Source: Crotophaga sulcirostris (lineage: Eukaryota; Chordata; Aves; Cuculiformes; Crotophagidae). Taken from it: a stretch of 64,000 bases of DNA. Position 1 is the stretch's first letter. Every line of letters begins with the position of its first letter. The DNA lies in the NCBI GenBank assembly GCA_013397455.1, contig VYZB01000211.1, positions 1,385,796 through 1,449,795 of the forward strand. Reading direction: 5' to 3'. Below are positions 10,901-23,446 of this stretch, in pieces. Both the position numbers and the translations under genes were made by a program. The notes below the pieces were generated by a model. The model worked only from the letters and a program-made list of their open reading frames with translations, was not told the DNA's origin and searched no databases.

Positions 10901-13732
10901 ATGAGAGAAGGGTAATAAATGGGATGAACTCACGTACAAGAGAGATGAGGAATCATCTTGTGCACATGGCTGGGCAAGGAACATCTAGAAACAGTACAGA
11001 TTGCCAGTTCCATCCACAGGGCAGATAAATGTGCCATGGAGGAAACCCTGAGTGTTGGTATACTTCCAGGCTTCTCCTGGGTGCCAGACACAGATTCCAG
11101 GTTGACTCATAACCTCACATTTTATCTAAATTTCCAAAGTTCTACTTAAACTGCATTTGAATCAAGACTTTGAACATTAAGTTATCATGGTTTAAGCAAA
11201 CCTGTCCCAACGACGACTATTCCAGATTTAGGAACTACATGACAAAGAGTAGCAATGAAGTCAAAAGGTATGGCTGAATTCTCAGCATGCTACTCCTTAG
11301 CATCTCCCTACAACATTATTAACTGAGAATTAACTGTTTATTTCCCTAAATAATGAGTGCTGCTGTTAGTTTCATTTAATGGAATCATCTTTTTTCTAAC
11401 TGAGAAGACTCTAACACTACAGCTGGGATATTCAGAAGTCATTCTCGCAGCCCATAAAGTCTTTTTTCTTCTGTCTCTTTGTTCCTGCCTTTCCACCCTC
11501 CTCTAGTGAACTGGGCTCCTTGTGGTAGTGTGGGCTCAGCTGATTGTTAGTTTGAGCATCTGAAACAGGTTTTCGCCATCTGGCTCCCAAAAGTGTCTGT
11601 GTTCGTTTTGCAAACTTCAGTTTGGTTTTAGAAGTCTAAACTCTGTTGTTGAGAGTTTGGCAGCTTCCAGAGCATTTAGCGGGTTAGAAAAGGTTCAGCC
11701 TGAGGTCCCTGTAATCCAGTGGGCTGCCTTGGAAGCCAGCCCAGACCATGGAAATACAACATGAAGGGGTACAGCTCCATGCGGCTTCCCTCAGCCCACT
11801 GCTCCTGCTCACTGTTACAAAGGAGAGAGACAGCAGCTGGGACTCAAGAGGCAAATCTCAGCAATGTCTCTGCAACACTGCCATCATATCCTTATGCCAT
11901 TCACCATGCACTCAAACACAGGCTGAAACAGAACTGGAAGGCAGGTTAGGTTGGCTCCCTGCTAGAAAAGAGTTTTTAATAAAGCTGCAGCCTCTACTAG
12001 TAAGTGTTCTCAGCTCATGCTTTTTGTGCCTGCCCTTTAAAGCTGTACACCACTATTCTCTGCAGGGCTCTGTTTCATTAGCTTGCCATTAACATATGCC
12101 GCCAGCAACACAACACGTGATTTCCCTATTCACAAAGCCTTTTCTGGCTGTTTAAAAAAGCATCCCTTACTTTCCATTTCCACGACCATTATAGAAAAAC
12201 AACCAGCCAGCCACACAACCAGCCACAAGACCCTGAGTGAAGCATGGTGAAGTTACGGCTGATAATGTATTATCTGCTGGATGGCCATCCCTTCCTGTAC
12301 AGTTGCACCTCATCTTCCTTCCAGCCCTCCTCTTCACTTACTTTAGGGTAAATTTTGCAACAGCCTCTTTCCATTCTCTTTTTCTACTCATGGCAATCTT
12401 CGCTGTGTACCACTACTGTCTCCCATCCATAACCAAGCCATGAAGAGCTCACAGCTGAGGTTAAACCAGTGAAAAAGCAAAGATCATTTTGTTTGCAGCA
12501 GCTCATCCTGATGTCTCTCAGTTCATCAACTTCACAGGGTACTGAGCTTCAGTAAATCTTTATGCCTTTGTGGAGTTTTATTGCTCCGACACAAAAGAGT
12601 TTACAAACCTCCAACAGTCAGTTGTCAGCTTTATAAGTGTTCTTCCTTTCTGACTGCAATCTCCCAAGGTCAAATAATTTGTAAGAAAGCATACCAAAAA
12701 AGCTGTCCTTGATGATGAAAACTGAACAGACTAAATTTAGCATTTATAAAATAAGCTGGCTTTGAGGACAGGAAGTTAAAAAATAAATTGCTGAATGTTT
12801 AACTCCCGTCAAATCCCATAAACCCCCTCCTTGGTTGTCATCACGCTGCCCCACCTCATTCTGCTCTGGCAAGAGAGATTTCAGGCAGGGATGATTTTGT
12901 TTTGTCAGGGCTAAAGAAAAAAGAGATAAGAAAAATCATACTCTTTTGAAAAGCTGCCCACAACTTTAACCATGTCATTGCCACTGCTGTACCACAATGC
13001 TGACGCTCAGCAGTGCAGGCATGCAAATTTCTGGACAGGTAGTATAAAACTGCGCCCAGTTTGAGCTGCTTTCAGTTCTGACTATCATGCTTAGAGGGTG
13101 AAACCTCAATAGCCACGAATATTCTGCAGGTTACAGTATTTTCTAACAATTCACAGTAAAAGAAACACATGCCAAGGTTCCAAATTACAAAAAGCACTTG
13201 CTCTAGCAGAAGTAATTTTGCTTCTGTGTAGCACGCAGATGTGCTCAGAACTCTAATGCCACTAGACAGGCATGCAGGTAGATTGGGTTTAGGATCTGCT
13301 GTGTTCATCTTTGGTATACAATTTGTTTTTAATAATTAAAATGAAATGTTTTCCTAATCTGTCCTGTAGATAAGATTAGAAAGCTCAACCACCCATGACT
13401 GCAATTCTGCAGGTGCTTGCCATGAAGTATATCCGCCTGTATCAGGTTTTGTCCTATCACACCTCTACGAGGCACTTGCAGAACATGAAGTGTTGGCACA
13501 TGGTTAGCTTGGCTAAGTAGCAGCTTGGGCACTTCAAAGAGCTCTGTAAGTTATGGTTCAGGTACCCAGGGCTTTAAACAGAGTCTTTTTTTGGTTTATC
13601 TTCCTGATCTAGGAGTAAACTCCCTCTAAAAAAAAAGAGAAAGATGTTCTTGAAAACACCTTCCCATTATGAGAAATTAGATTCACAACACTCACGCTTC
13701 TGACTGAAAATCTCCATTTGAACCAAAGCAAC
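10901..13732. other. Unique intronic DNA, no gene seen
   Basis: No interspersed repeat recognised. The 12620-12900 part is AT-rich with TAATTT/AAATTG-like motifs. The 114-aa frame at 11748-12092 (plus) has no family features and no convincing splice context. Confidence 0.6.
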
Positions 13733-14010
13733 AAAATCACAGAATCATAGGATGGTTTGGGTTGGAAGGGACTTTAAAATCACCCAGTTCCAACCTCCCT
13801 GTCACCTTCCATTGTATCAAGCTGCTCAAAGCCCCATCCAACCTGCTCTTGAACACCTCTAGGGATGGGGCATCCACAGCTTCTCTGGGCAACCTACTCC
13901 AGTGTCTCACCACTCTCACAGTAAAAAAAAATCTTCCTAACAGCTAATCTAAATCTCCTTTTCTTCATCTTACAACTGTTCCCCCTTGTCCTATCCCTGC
14001 AGTCCCTGAT
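13733..14010 (-). mobile_element. CR1 LINE 3' fragment
   Basis: Minus-strand CR1 with aatcataggatggtttgggt at its 3' end, the tgaacacctctagggatggg block, and ttcccccttgtcctatccct at its 5' boundary. It lacks the ggcagggacacc block, a small internal deletion near 13800. Confidence 0.92.
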
Positions 14011-15261
14011 AAAGAGCCTAGAGAGCCTAAAATACTTTAAGAAAAGGGAAAAGTAATACAATCTGGAAAAAAAATGAACTAAGCAACCTCTAGGTGAAAC
14101 ACACTGCTACCCTCCTGAAAAGAAGACTCACGTATGCTGACTTTGAGACGTGGCTATCATTAATAATCTGTACACGAGGAGTACACCAGTGCGGTGGTGA
14201 CAGACAGCTGTATAAAATCAGAAGGGAGAACACGTAGACAGCTGAGCAACTGAGCAAAATACTTAAGAATTTGTTTCTGAATGCAAAAGCACCATGTGAA
14301 CAGGCATTTGTGCCTTTTTGCTCGAGGCTGCTGCTGCAGGCTTTCCCAGGCTGCCAGAACTGCTCAGCTCAGATTCATTGGACAAATGCAGGAGGTCACA
14401 CTGAAGAAGAAAGAAAAGTGCAAGGCAGCTGGATCTTTATCCTTTTTTTTTCTGGAAGTGGCTTACTTATAAAAGTGGCTTACTACCTGTTTTCAGGCAA
14501 CAGTTGCTTGGGGTCAAGGTTAAATTTGTGTTCTGGGGAAGAAGAGAGATTCTCCTCAAGAGACAGTACTCCCAAGCAAGGTTGAGTAAGACTCACTTAT
14601 CACTACGCCCATTGAAACTTTTCTGAAAAGCACCACTCAGCACCAAGACAGAGGGCAGAGCCTAGGAATTATTAAAACAAAAAAAAGTTCAATGAAAATG
14701 CATTCAAATACACTGGAATCGATTCGACAGGAGAGACTGAGAGATACCCACTTTAAAGTACTTGTGATTCACTTATGTATCATTATCTCTGCACAATACT
14801 TGGATGTTTGATTTCAGAGTGGATGTTTCCAACCCTCAACGCCTAAAAATAAAACCTCTATTGTCTTTGTGAGTCTGAAGAAGCAAAAGACGCTCAGCAC
14901 ATGCCATATGAGGTGCAGGTGGTGTTTGTTAGCAGAGTATTGCTGCATGGGTAGAACCTACAGAAGATGCCTCAAAATAAAAAAGGAAAAACTAAGAGCT
15001 GGGAAGACAAAATTCAAACATCACTTTCATACACAGACAAGCAAAATTCAAGCTCCAAGGTTGTAAAAAATAATCTTTTAACTTTTCCTGAACAGTCACG
15101 CTACACTGTTATGCCACAGTTACTTAAGAAATAAAAAAATATAATGTGCTGCAACTTTTAGTAACAGCTCAAACTGGGATTGGAGAAATGTGTCTGAAAA
15201 TGAAAGGAGATCTCTGTGTAAACAGCATCAGTTTTTAAACAATTAGTTTAACAACGAACGC

Positions 15262-15933
15262 AAATACAACTTGGGGGTGCTGGTGGACGAGAAGCTCAAC
15301 ATGAGCTGGGAGCTTGCAGCCCAGAAGGCCAGTCATATCCTGGGCTCCATCAAAAGAAGTATTGCCAGCAGGTTGAGGGAGGTGATTTTCCCCCTCTACT
15401 CCGCTATCGTGAGACCCCACCTGGAGTAATAATCTGGAATCCCTAATCTAAGAAGGATATGGAACTGTTGGAATGGGTCCAGAGGAGGCTACAAAGATGA
15501 TCAGAGGGCTGGAGTACATCTGCGATGAGGACAGGCTGAGAGAGTTGGGGTTGTTCAGCCTGGAGAACGCTCCAGGGAGACCTTACAGCAGCCTTCCAGT
15601 ACATGAAGCAGGCCTAAAAGAAAGCTGGGACTTATAACAAGGGTAAGCAGTGACAAGACAAGGGGAAATGGCATTAAATTGGAAGGGGGAAGATTTAGAT
15701 TGCACATTAGGAAGAAATCCTTCACAATGAGGGTGGTGAGACACTGGCACAGATCGCCCAGAGTCATGGATGCCCTGTCCCTGGAGGTGTTCAAGGCCAG
15801 GTTGGATGAGGTTTTGAGCAACCTGATCCAGTGGAAGGTGTCCTTGCCTGTGGCAGACGGGTTGGAAATGGATGATTTTTAAGGTCCCTTCCAACCCAAA
15901 CCATTCTATGATTCTATGATTTTATGATTTTAT
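15262..15933 (+). mobile_element. CR1 LINE, about 0.67-kb copy with the ORF2 C-terminus
   Basis: Plus-strand CR1 beginning with the L-G-V-L-V-D-E-K-L-N-M-S peptide (from about 15270) and continuing through I-A-S-R-L-R-E-V to the ctggatgatttttaagg end and three ATTCTATG-like tail units. A stop after H-L-E and a deletion mark it as dead. It is antisense to KLF12. Confidence 0.93.
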
Positions 15934-17473
15934 TATAGTTAGGTATGACTGAAACTCAGTCAGTAGTTTGAGGGGGGGAGGGAAAAAATTTCACTTCAGA
16001 GAGGAAATGTTTAAATAAGTTTTTACCAAAAATAGCATATTCCAGTGTCTGTCCTGAACAAATTTCCAGGACATCTACCCCAGAACTGGATGGATGACCT
16101 AGTAAGACAAATATGTCCAGTACTATTTGCTGGCACAAATAGTCTACGGTCTGAGTCTACGGTCTGAATTTGTATAGCCAAAACCTCCCATCCGCTGAGA
16201 GCAGGTGGTTCTACCCCAGGCTTATTAGACACAACAAGCTCATCTCTAACCTCCTGCTTTCCATTGACCCTCTTCCTCTAGGAGCAGGCATCACTGAGGA
16301 GGGCACCAACTGCCCACGAAGAACAAAAAAGAATCAAATTTGGGAGGAGAAGAAAAATGCTGGCTGGAAAAAGAGCCCTACAGAGGCAGACAAAATGTGG
16401 AGATAAAGTCTGATGTTATCTGAGAGAATAAACTGTTGGTGTCTTCTGGCTGGGAAGGCTGGGATACCACCAGCAAAGAGATTGGGGCTTCAAAGGGTCA
16501 TGCAAGGTAAGCATGAGAATTAAGGAATTTAGGCATTATAAATCCTAAGCAAGCCATGAGGTCACCTTGTGTCGCATCCCTGTGTGATGGGGTTGCCTGA
16601 GAAGGTCCAAGGGCTTGCTTGGATGTGAGGAAGCACATCCCATCCCACAGGAGAGAAGACAAGTCAAGCTTGGAGTGACCAGACAAAGGAGTTTGTGCCA
16701 AGAAAAGCAAACTGTCCTGCCAGTGCCTGGCACAGGACTCAAAGCTGCTGAGGTTCACTACTCCTCTACTGTCAGCAGATATCCCTGAAACCCACTGGTA
16801 GAACATCCTGTCTCTCCAAAATACCCGTCCACAAAAAATGAAGACAAGAAATGCATATTGCAGTAATTGCCCACTACAGGGTCTGATCAAAGTTTGCACT
16901 GTCCTCTTCCTAACACTGCCCAAAGGAAGATTGCTTCATCTTTCAGGCTCACTCATGTTCTTCTTGCCCAGGGTGTGGGAATGAAAAATCTGGATGGCTA
17001 TTTCTTACTTTTTTACCAAAAAGTAAACGTGCTCTTATATAAACTATGACTACATGCATTTGGAAAACTAGTTTTTAATGCCTCTGGAAGGGATTTTGGT
17101 TCAAGTAACTGACTGGTATGTCACAGTACTTACTGTTACAGAAGAAAAGACCAAGAATACAAACCTAACCCTCTCCATGCACCTTTTCTGAGTCTTTATA
17201 TATATTATAAAAATTACAGTTAAAAGCTAAATAAGATAAGGATATGGAACATGAGATGGACAACCTATACATGGATCGGCAGACAAACACTCAGGCGTAG
17301 ACCATTTAATGCAACAATCCAGAGCTGACTGTGAAGAGTTTGTTGTTTCAGTTCTTATCCTAAGGCAATAATAACCAGTTACTGATAATTACAAACTGAT
17401 TAGTAAACAGAAATCACCTTTAGATGGGGATAATAGAGACTACGTCCACTTTAAAGAAGGAAAAACGTAGGGG
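15934..17473. other. Unique intronic DNA with a short tandem duplication
   Basis: No repeat family recognised. A perfect 13-bp unit (agtctacggtctg) is duplicated at 16141-16166. The 141-aa minus frame at 16498-16923 shows no domain and no splice context, so I do not call it a gene. Confidence 0.6.
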
Positions 17474-17966
17474 GAGAATCATAGAATGGTTTGGGTTGGA
17501 AGGGACCTTAAAGATCATCCAATTCCAACTCCTCTGCCATGGGCAGGGACACCTTCTACTGGATCATTTTGCTCAAAGCCTCATCCAACCTGGTCTTGAA
17601 CACCTCCAGGGATGGGGCATCCCTAACTTCTCTGAGCAAACTGTGCCAGCACCTCACCACACACAGAGGAAAAGAATTCTTCCTAATATCTAATCTAAAT
17701 CTTCCCTCTTTCAGCTTAAAAATATTACCCCTTGCCCTGTCCCTGCACTCCCTGATTAAGAGCCCCTCCTCCAGCTTTCCTGGAGGCCCCCTTTAAGTAC
17801 TGGAAGGCATCTATAAGGTCTCCCCAGAGCCTTCTCTTGTGTAGGCTGAACAACGTCAACTCTCTCAGCCTGCCTTCATATGAGAGGTGCTACAGCCCTT
17901 TAATCATCTTCGTGGCCTCCTCTGGACTTGCTTTAACAGATCCATGTCCTTCCTTTGGTGAGGACT
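17474..17966 (-). mobile_element. CR1 LINE fragment, about 490 bp
   Basis: Minus-strand CR1 extending from the gaatcatagaatggtttggg tail to the region reading cctcctctggacttg and ttggtgaggactcc, so it reaches further 5' than most copies here. Confidence 0.93.
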
Positions 17967-18706
17967 CCAATCTCAAGAGTTTTTCCAATAATACAATATC
18001 AAAGTGTAGATTTACAACATCAGAACATAACTATCATAATAATAAAAAATTAAATGCATTCTAACCATGAAGCCCTATTTATATTATTTTATTCTTTCTT
18101 CTTTTTAAGGGTACTGAATATAAATAGCATTGAATAAAATCTATCATTATTCCCAGTAATTTGCATGCTCTCAAGTAAAGCCTGCAGTGTGTATCTATAA
18201 CAACTCTCATTATTTGAAATACCACATCTGAAATCCGAGACAATCATAAGCACTCATAGTCTTACTTCTTTATACTTTTAATAGTAAAAACAACGTACAT
18301 CTCAGCAACTGAACTAAAACGAACTCAGACTGATTATTTTTGTAATAGTTAACAAAACCACAGTGATTTTTATTACACAGAAGAAGAAACTAGGTGCTTA
18401 CTTGTTTTTCTCAGAACAGAGTAATACAAAACTAATATGATCATCATGTTATTAGTTACGGATGGCATCCACTTCCAGAGTACTAATTGTTTTTAAACAG
18501 AGGAAACATCAATTTTCAAAGAAGGTGTTCATTACGGTAGCTTAATAATTTTTCATTTCCTAAGTTTATATCAACTTTGGAATATATGACAGTCCCTAAA
18601 ATTAAATTCTGTTAGAGACGAAATTGTTGGTTTTTGACAAGTAAATATAAAATACCAGATTAGACACCAGAAGCGAAACTGTAGGTAAAACAATTCTCTG
18701 GAGTCC

Positions 18707-18921
18707 CCTTAAGACGGGGTGTCAAACCCACAGCTTCCACCATTCTCCTGCAGTGTAAAGTGCGTCACACATGCTGCACATGTGCCCAGCACTGGCAGGA
18801 GCGCAGGGGCAAGGAGCTCGGTGATGCTGCTGGGTCAAAACAAGGTGATGGGCTGGATAAAACAAGGTGGAGGGACAGATTCGGCCCGTGGGCCGTGAGT
18901 TTGACACCCCTGGCCCTAAGA
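18707..18921. mobile_element. hAT-type MITE, 199 bp, with TIRs and 8-bp TSD
   Basis: The element (18715-18913) starts cggggtgtcaaacccac and ends gtgagtttgacacccctgg, giving terminal inverted repeats of the GGGGTGTCAAACTCACGGCC class seen in vertebrate hAT elements. It is flanked by an 8-bp target duplication, ccttaaga (18707-18714) and ccctaaga (18914-18921), 7 of 8 identical. Eight-bp duplications are the hAT signature. No transposase is encoded, so it is a non-autonomous copy. It is more GC-rich than its surroundings. Confidence 0.88.
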
Positions 18922-19454
18922 GATACGTATTTTAATTTAATGGAAACTTCTTATATGCTCCCCATGGTGACAAGGGAAAGAAGGCACAAAACTATTTCTC
19001 CTGCTTGTCCAGAGAAAAAGTGGAAGAAATGGAAAAGTAGAAGAGAATCCTTTTATTTTGTTCTATAAATTATTTTTCAGTAGAAGGAAAAGCTTTATTT
19101 TATTTCCAAGCTCTTTAGAAGTTTCTACTTTTTAAAAAAGAAGGGTGGGGGAGTGTAAATGTTAAAATGAACCATCATTAATGATGCACATTGACCCATT
19201 TACTATTTAGGTAGTCAAAGAACACACATCATTTACTTTCTGATCTCGTTATTATTTCTTGACTGGTTAGAATAAGCTAGTGAATTTGAAATCAGTTCCT
19301 GAAAGCTCTTGGTTGACCTAAATCCCCTTTCCCTCACTCCTCCCCAAACCTCTCCTTTGTTAACAAAACAACATTTTTTACCGCGTTTACCCTTGGCTCT
19401 ATCACTAAACCAAATGATTTGGGCTCACTTTGGATGACCATGCATACGAGATCT

Positions 19455-19706
19455 CCAGGTGTAAGGGCCTCAAGTTGCGCCAGGGGAGGTTTAGATTGGA
19501 TATTAGAAAAAAATTCTTTACTGAAAGAGTGGTCAGGCATTGGAAGAGACTGCCCAGGGAAGTGGTGGAGGAACTCCCTGAAGGCGTTCAGGAAATGTGT
19601 ATACATGGCACTTTGGGCCATAGTTTAGTAGGCACAGTGGTGCTGGGCTGATTGATGGACTCTTAGAAGCCTTTTCCGATCTTAATGATTCTATGATTCT
19701 ATGAAG
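19455..19706 (+). mobile_element. CR1 LINE 3' fragment, second 3'-end type
   Basis: Plus-strand copy encoding [17 protein letters not shown], then [10 protein letters not shown]. It ends with a cttaatgattctatgattct tail. It is well preserved at the 3' end and truncated at the 5' end. Confidence 0.93.
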
Positions 19707-20014
19707 CTGGCTCTGGGATCCTCGTGGGGAGGTGCTTGCAGTGGCCAGGGTACACCAGCACATCTTGAGGGGCACAAGCTGATAATGCTGGCAGCTAAGC
19801 TATTTGCTACCTACACAAACCCCAGTAAAAAATACACATAATCATATCCTGGGAGGTAAAAAAAGTTCACACTTTCCCTCATGCTGGTAAAAAGGTTCTG
19901 TAATGCTTTATTTCATTTTTAATACAGAAATAAATATACTGCCTGTTGCGTAATGTTGTTTAACATCACAACAGTTATGTCAGGGTAAGCACTGGTCACA
20001 CATCCCCATGTTAG

Positions 20015-20170
20015 ATCACAGTATCACAGTATTACAAGGTTGGAAAGGATCTCTGAGATCATCGAGTCCAACCTATAACCCAACACTAACACCAACTCAT
20101 CATCTAAACCATGGCACTGAGTGCCTCATCCAATCTCCTCTTAAACACCTCCAGGGTTGGCAATCCTGCA
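20015..20170 (-). mobile_element. CR1 LINE 3' fragment, another 3'-end type
   Basis: Minus-strand end with cacagtatcacagtattac, then aaggttggaaaggatctctg and cgagtccaacctataacc. This variant pairs with the atggcactgagtgcc block rather than ggcagggacacc, so it belongs to a different CR1 type. Confidence 0.88.
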
Positions 20171-21164
20171 ACAGATGCAACAGGACATGACACCCCGTAC
20201 TGGCTATGGAGCTCGTGTTTTGCCACATCACTGAAATCGCTCCAGACATTCGAATGGAAGTTACTGTTATTGTCAAAGAGGGTCCTCAGCTCCATGTTTC
20301 CATCAACTGAGAATTTATTGTTGCATTTTACATACATATGCAGACACATGGATTTGCCCTACTCGACAAACAAAGCCTATGTGAAGGATTCAAAGCCAAT
20401 GAGCTTTCCCAGAAGACAGAGAGTTCAAGAGCACCACTGTTGAAGATGTAAGAGTTGATCCCTACATGTGTGCTGCTTTGCTGCTCTGACATGGAAGGAA
20501 GACTCCAGTTACATGCAAAATTTACGTGGGAATTTATTTGGTGTGGGATTCATGGGCTAGAATTGAATCACTCTGTTTTTCCACTAACCATTGTTACTGT
20601 GCACAACCAAATGAAGATGAGCACACCAAATACATCTCTGAGTAGACATACTCAAGTTTCTACTTCTCTGGAGGCACAGACCCTACTACTATTGCTGACA
20701 CCTGGGTATTATGTTTAAAACACTTTACAGAACTAATTAGTACTGACAACTCTTAATATATTACAAATAGGAGAATTCTTACTTAGGTTTAGGGTTTTTT
20801 TCCCACTGAATTAAAAAGAGTATCTCCAGCTTTAATCTATACATAATCGCACGTTGCAGCCATGAAAAACTAACACGAGAAAGCTAAAAGCTGTATAATA
20901 CAGTTGTTTCATAAAGATCTTGGTGTCTCACAAGTTTGCTTCAAAAATTCAAGGCTTTTGCACTCAAGCAATACAGCAGACAGTTTCTGACATAGAGCAA
21001 CACCTGAGCAGATTGGACCACAGTTCCTCTGTGACGTGACCTGGGGCACAGGCACAGTGTAATTGCTCTGATTAACTCAGTACCCTCTTCTGAATGTTTG
21101 TACACTCATCACTGTTGCCCTGTTCTGCCTCTAATATCCTTCACAATAACACATGAATGTATGA

Positions 21165-21612
21165 CAGAATGGCTGGGGTTGGAAGTGACATTAAACATCA
21201 TCCAGTTCCAGCCCCCCTGCAGTGATACCTTCTACTAGATGAGCTTGCTCAAAGCCCCATTCAACCTCACCTTGAACATCCCCTGGGATGGGGCATCCAC
21301 AGCTTCTCTGCACAACCTGTTCTAGTGCCTCCCCATCCTGATCATAAAGAATTTGTTCCTTATGTATAATCTAAACGTACTCTCTTTCAGTTTAAAACTG
21401 TTGTTCCATGCCGTGTTACTTCAGGCCCCAGAAAAAAGTCTTTCTCCTTCTTTCTCATAAGCCCCCTGCCCAGTGCTGAAAGGTCAAAATAAGGTGTCCC
21501 CAGCACCTTTGCTTCTTTAGGCTGAACAACCCCAACTCTCTCAGACTGTCTTCACAGGAGAGATGTTCCAGCCCACTGATCATTTTTGTGGTCCTCCTCT
21601 GGACCCATTCTA
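21165..21612 (-). mobile_element. CR1 LINE fragment, first of a head-to-tail pair
   Basis: Diverged minus-strand CR1 from agaatggctggggttggaag to gtcctcctctggacccattc. A second, similarly oriented copy begins within about 15 bp, so this looks like an older copy whose 5' flank took a later insertion. Confidence 0.9.
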
Positions 21613-21624
21613 AATGTCATGGAA

Positions 21625-21885
21625 ATATGGAATGATTTGGGTGGAAAGGGAACATCCAGCTCTAATGCTCCTGCCATGGGCAGGGACACCTTCCACTGGA
21701 TCAGGTTGCTCAAAGCCTCATCCAGCCTGGCCTTGAACATCTCCAGGGCAGGGACATCCATGACTTCTCTGGGTAACTTGTGTCAGTGTCTCATCACCCT
21801 CCCAAGAAAAAAATTGATTCCTAATATCTAATGTAAATCTTCACTCTTTCAGCTTAAAACTTACCCCTCATCCTATCACTACATT
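21625..21885 (-). mobile_element. CR1 LINE 3' fragment, second of a pair
   Basis: Minus-strand CR1 starting with atggaatgatttgggtgg and continuing through tgccatgggcagggacacct to attcctaatatctaatgtaa. Its 8-mer tail is degraded. Confidence 0.9.
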
Positions 21886-23171
21886 GATTTAAAGATGCAA
21901 AGATTTCAGGTTTGAATTTTGGCACTGAACCCCCTATTGATGTTCCACATCAGGAACAGATCAGGCTAAACGTCCATCTATTTTCCTGCGTAGAGATCCA
22001 GGAGAAAAGGACAGTCGGATTCACACTTGCATACGACTAACGTGTCCAAGCAACTAGCTGACAGGGACATCAGTTAACATGACAACAGTGTTGTGAAAAG
22101 ACTGTTTATAATCCCATTACAAGATTTTAATAGACTGACTCACAGTTAACATAAACCCAGGTGGTCTTCATGGACAGACAAGGTATTTCATCATATTACA
22201 TGGTAACAAGAACTTAGATATAAGTGCACCAAGCATTTCTGAGGAATCTGTTTAACTTCAAACCAAATGACTCCACATCTTAAGACAGCAATTTATACTC
22301 AACAACTAACTAATCTCACACCTGCATAGGATATAACTGATAGCTTTATTGCTATATTATCCTGGAATGTAATGACAAGCCTTATCACCATTTTCCCCCT
22401 TCCCTCCTTTTTAAAAAGTGAGTTCTTCTTATATGGAAGGAAAATAACAGTAATATTTTACTGTCTGTCACAGATATTGCGATTTTATTTAAATTTAAAG
22501 TAAGTTAACAATCATACTGAATTATCATGTGGACATTCCACAGCCAGCTGTATTAGCCCGAAGACCAACTACAATGGCTGTGCTATGTGGAGTAATACAC
22601 CAAATTTGATACACTCGTAGATTAGAGGAAACAGATTTTGTTTGCCAAATTCTAATTTTGTTTTGTCTGTGAACGTATCATCCTCTAAAATTTGCTTATT
22701 TCCTTTTATTATGTATTATGTGGTCAGCATAACATTAGACAGTAGATCAGCCCAGACAGCATTCCCATGGGATGCAAGCATCACACAGACTGACCAAGGC
22801 TGTTGCTGAATCAACTAGTGGCTCCTATTTTGAGGAACAGTTTTCCAAATGGGTCAGAAAGCCAGCTCACCAATTGATCCTCTCTGATTACTAAAAATAC
22901 GTCCCAAAAGGGCTAACAGTTAAAACAGTAAGGCTGGCTGGCTGTCAAAATAAAATGAATGAATGAATGTGAGAATCTATCGAGGGAAATCTCAGGTTAT
23001 TTATTTATACTCAGCATTGTAAAAGAAAGAGAACATTTTTTCAGGCCAGAATTTGCAGACTGTGTCCTGCTTCAGGCATTGATGCTATTTCAAAATGCTG
23101 GCCTTGATGTACTTAAATGAGAAAAATTAAGGAACCGTATCAAGACAAAGCAACAAAACTTTTTATAGTAT
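21886..23171. other. Unique AT-rich intronic DNA
   Basis: No gene or repeat family seen. A short (GAAT)n run (aatgaatgaatgaatg) lies near 22955. Confidence 0.6.
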
Positions 23172-23446
23172 TATAGAATCATAGAATCCTAGAATAGTTT
23201 GGGTTGGAAGTGACCTTGAAGATCATCCAGTTCCAACCACTCTGCCATGAGCAGGGACATCTTCCACCAGACCAGGGTGCTCACTCAACCTGGCCTTGAA
23301 CATCACCAGGGACGGGACATCCATGACTTCTCTGCGCAACCTGTTCCAGTGACTCATCGCTCTCTCAGTAAAAAAATTCTTCCCCCTTGTCCTATCCTGC
23401 ACTCCCTGATAAGGAGCCCCTCCCCAGATTTCCTGTAGGCTCCCTC
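23172..23446 (-). mobile_element. CR1 LINE 3' fragment
   Basis: Minus-strand copy with a two-unit tail (atagaatcatagaatcctag), ggaagtgaccttgaagatca, and a 5' boundary at agatttcctgtaggctccct. The central gtcctatcctgcactccctg block directly follows ttcttccccc, so the usual taatatctaatc segment is deleted. Confidence 0.92.

Noticed and set aside
16498..16923. 141-aa minus frame in sense with KLF12
   Set aside because: No recognisable protein family and no convincing acceptor/donor pair; KLF12 is not known to me to have an exon of this content.
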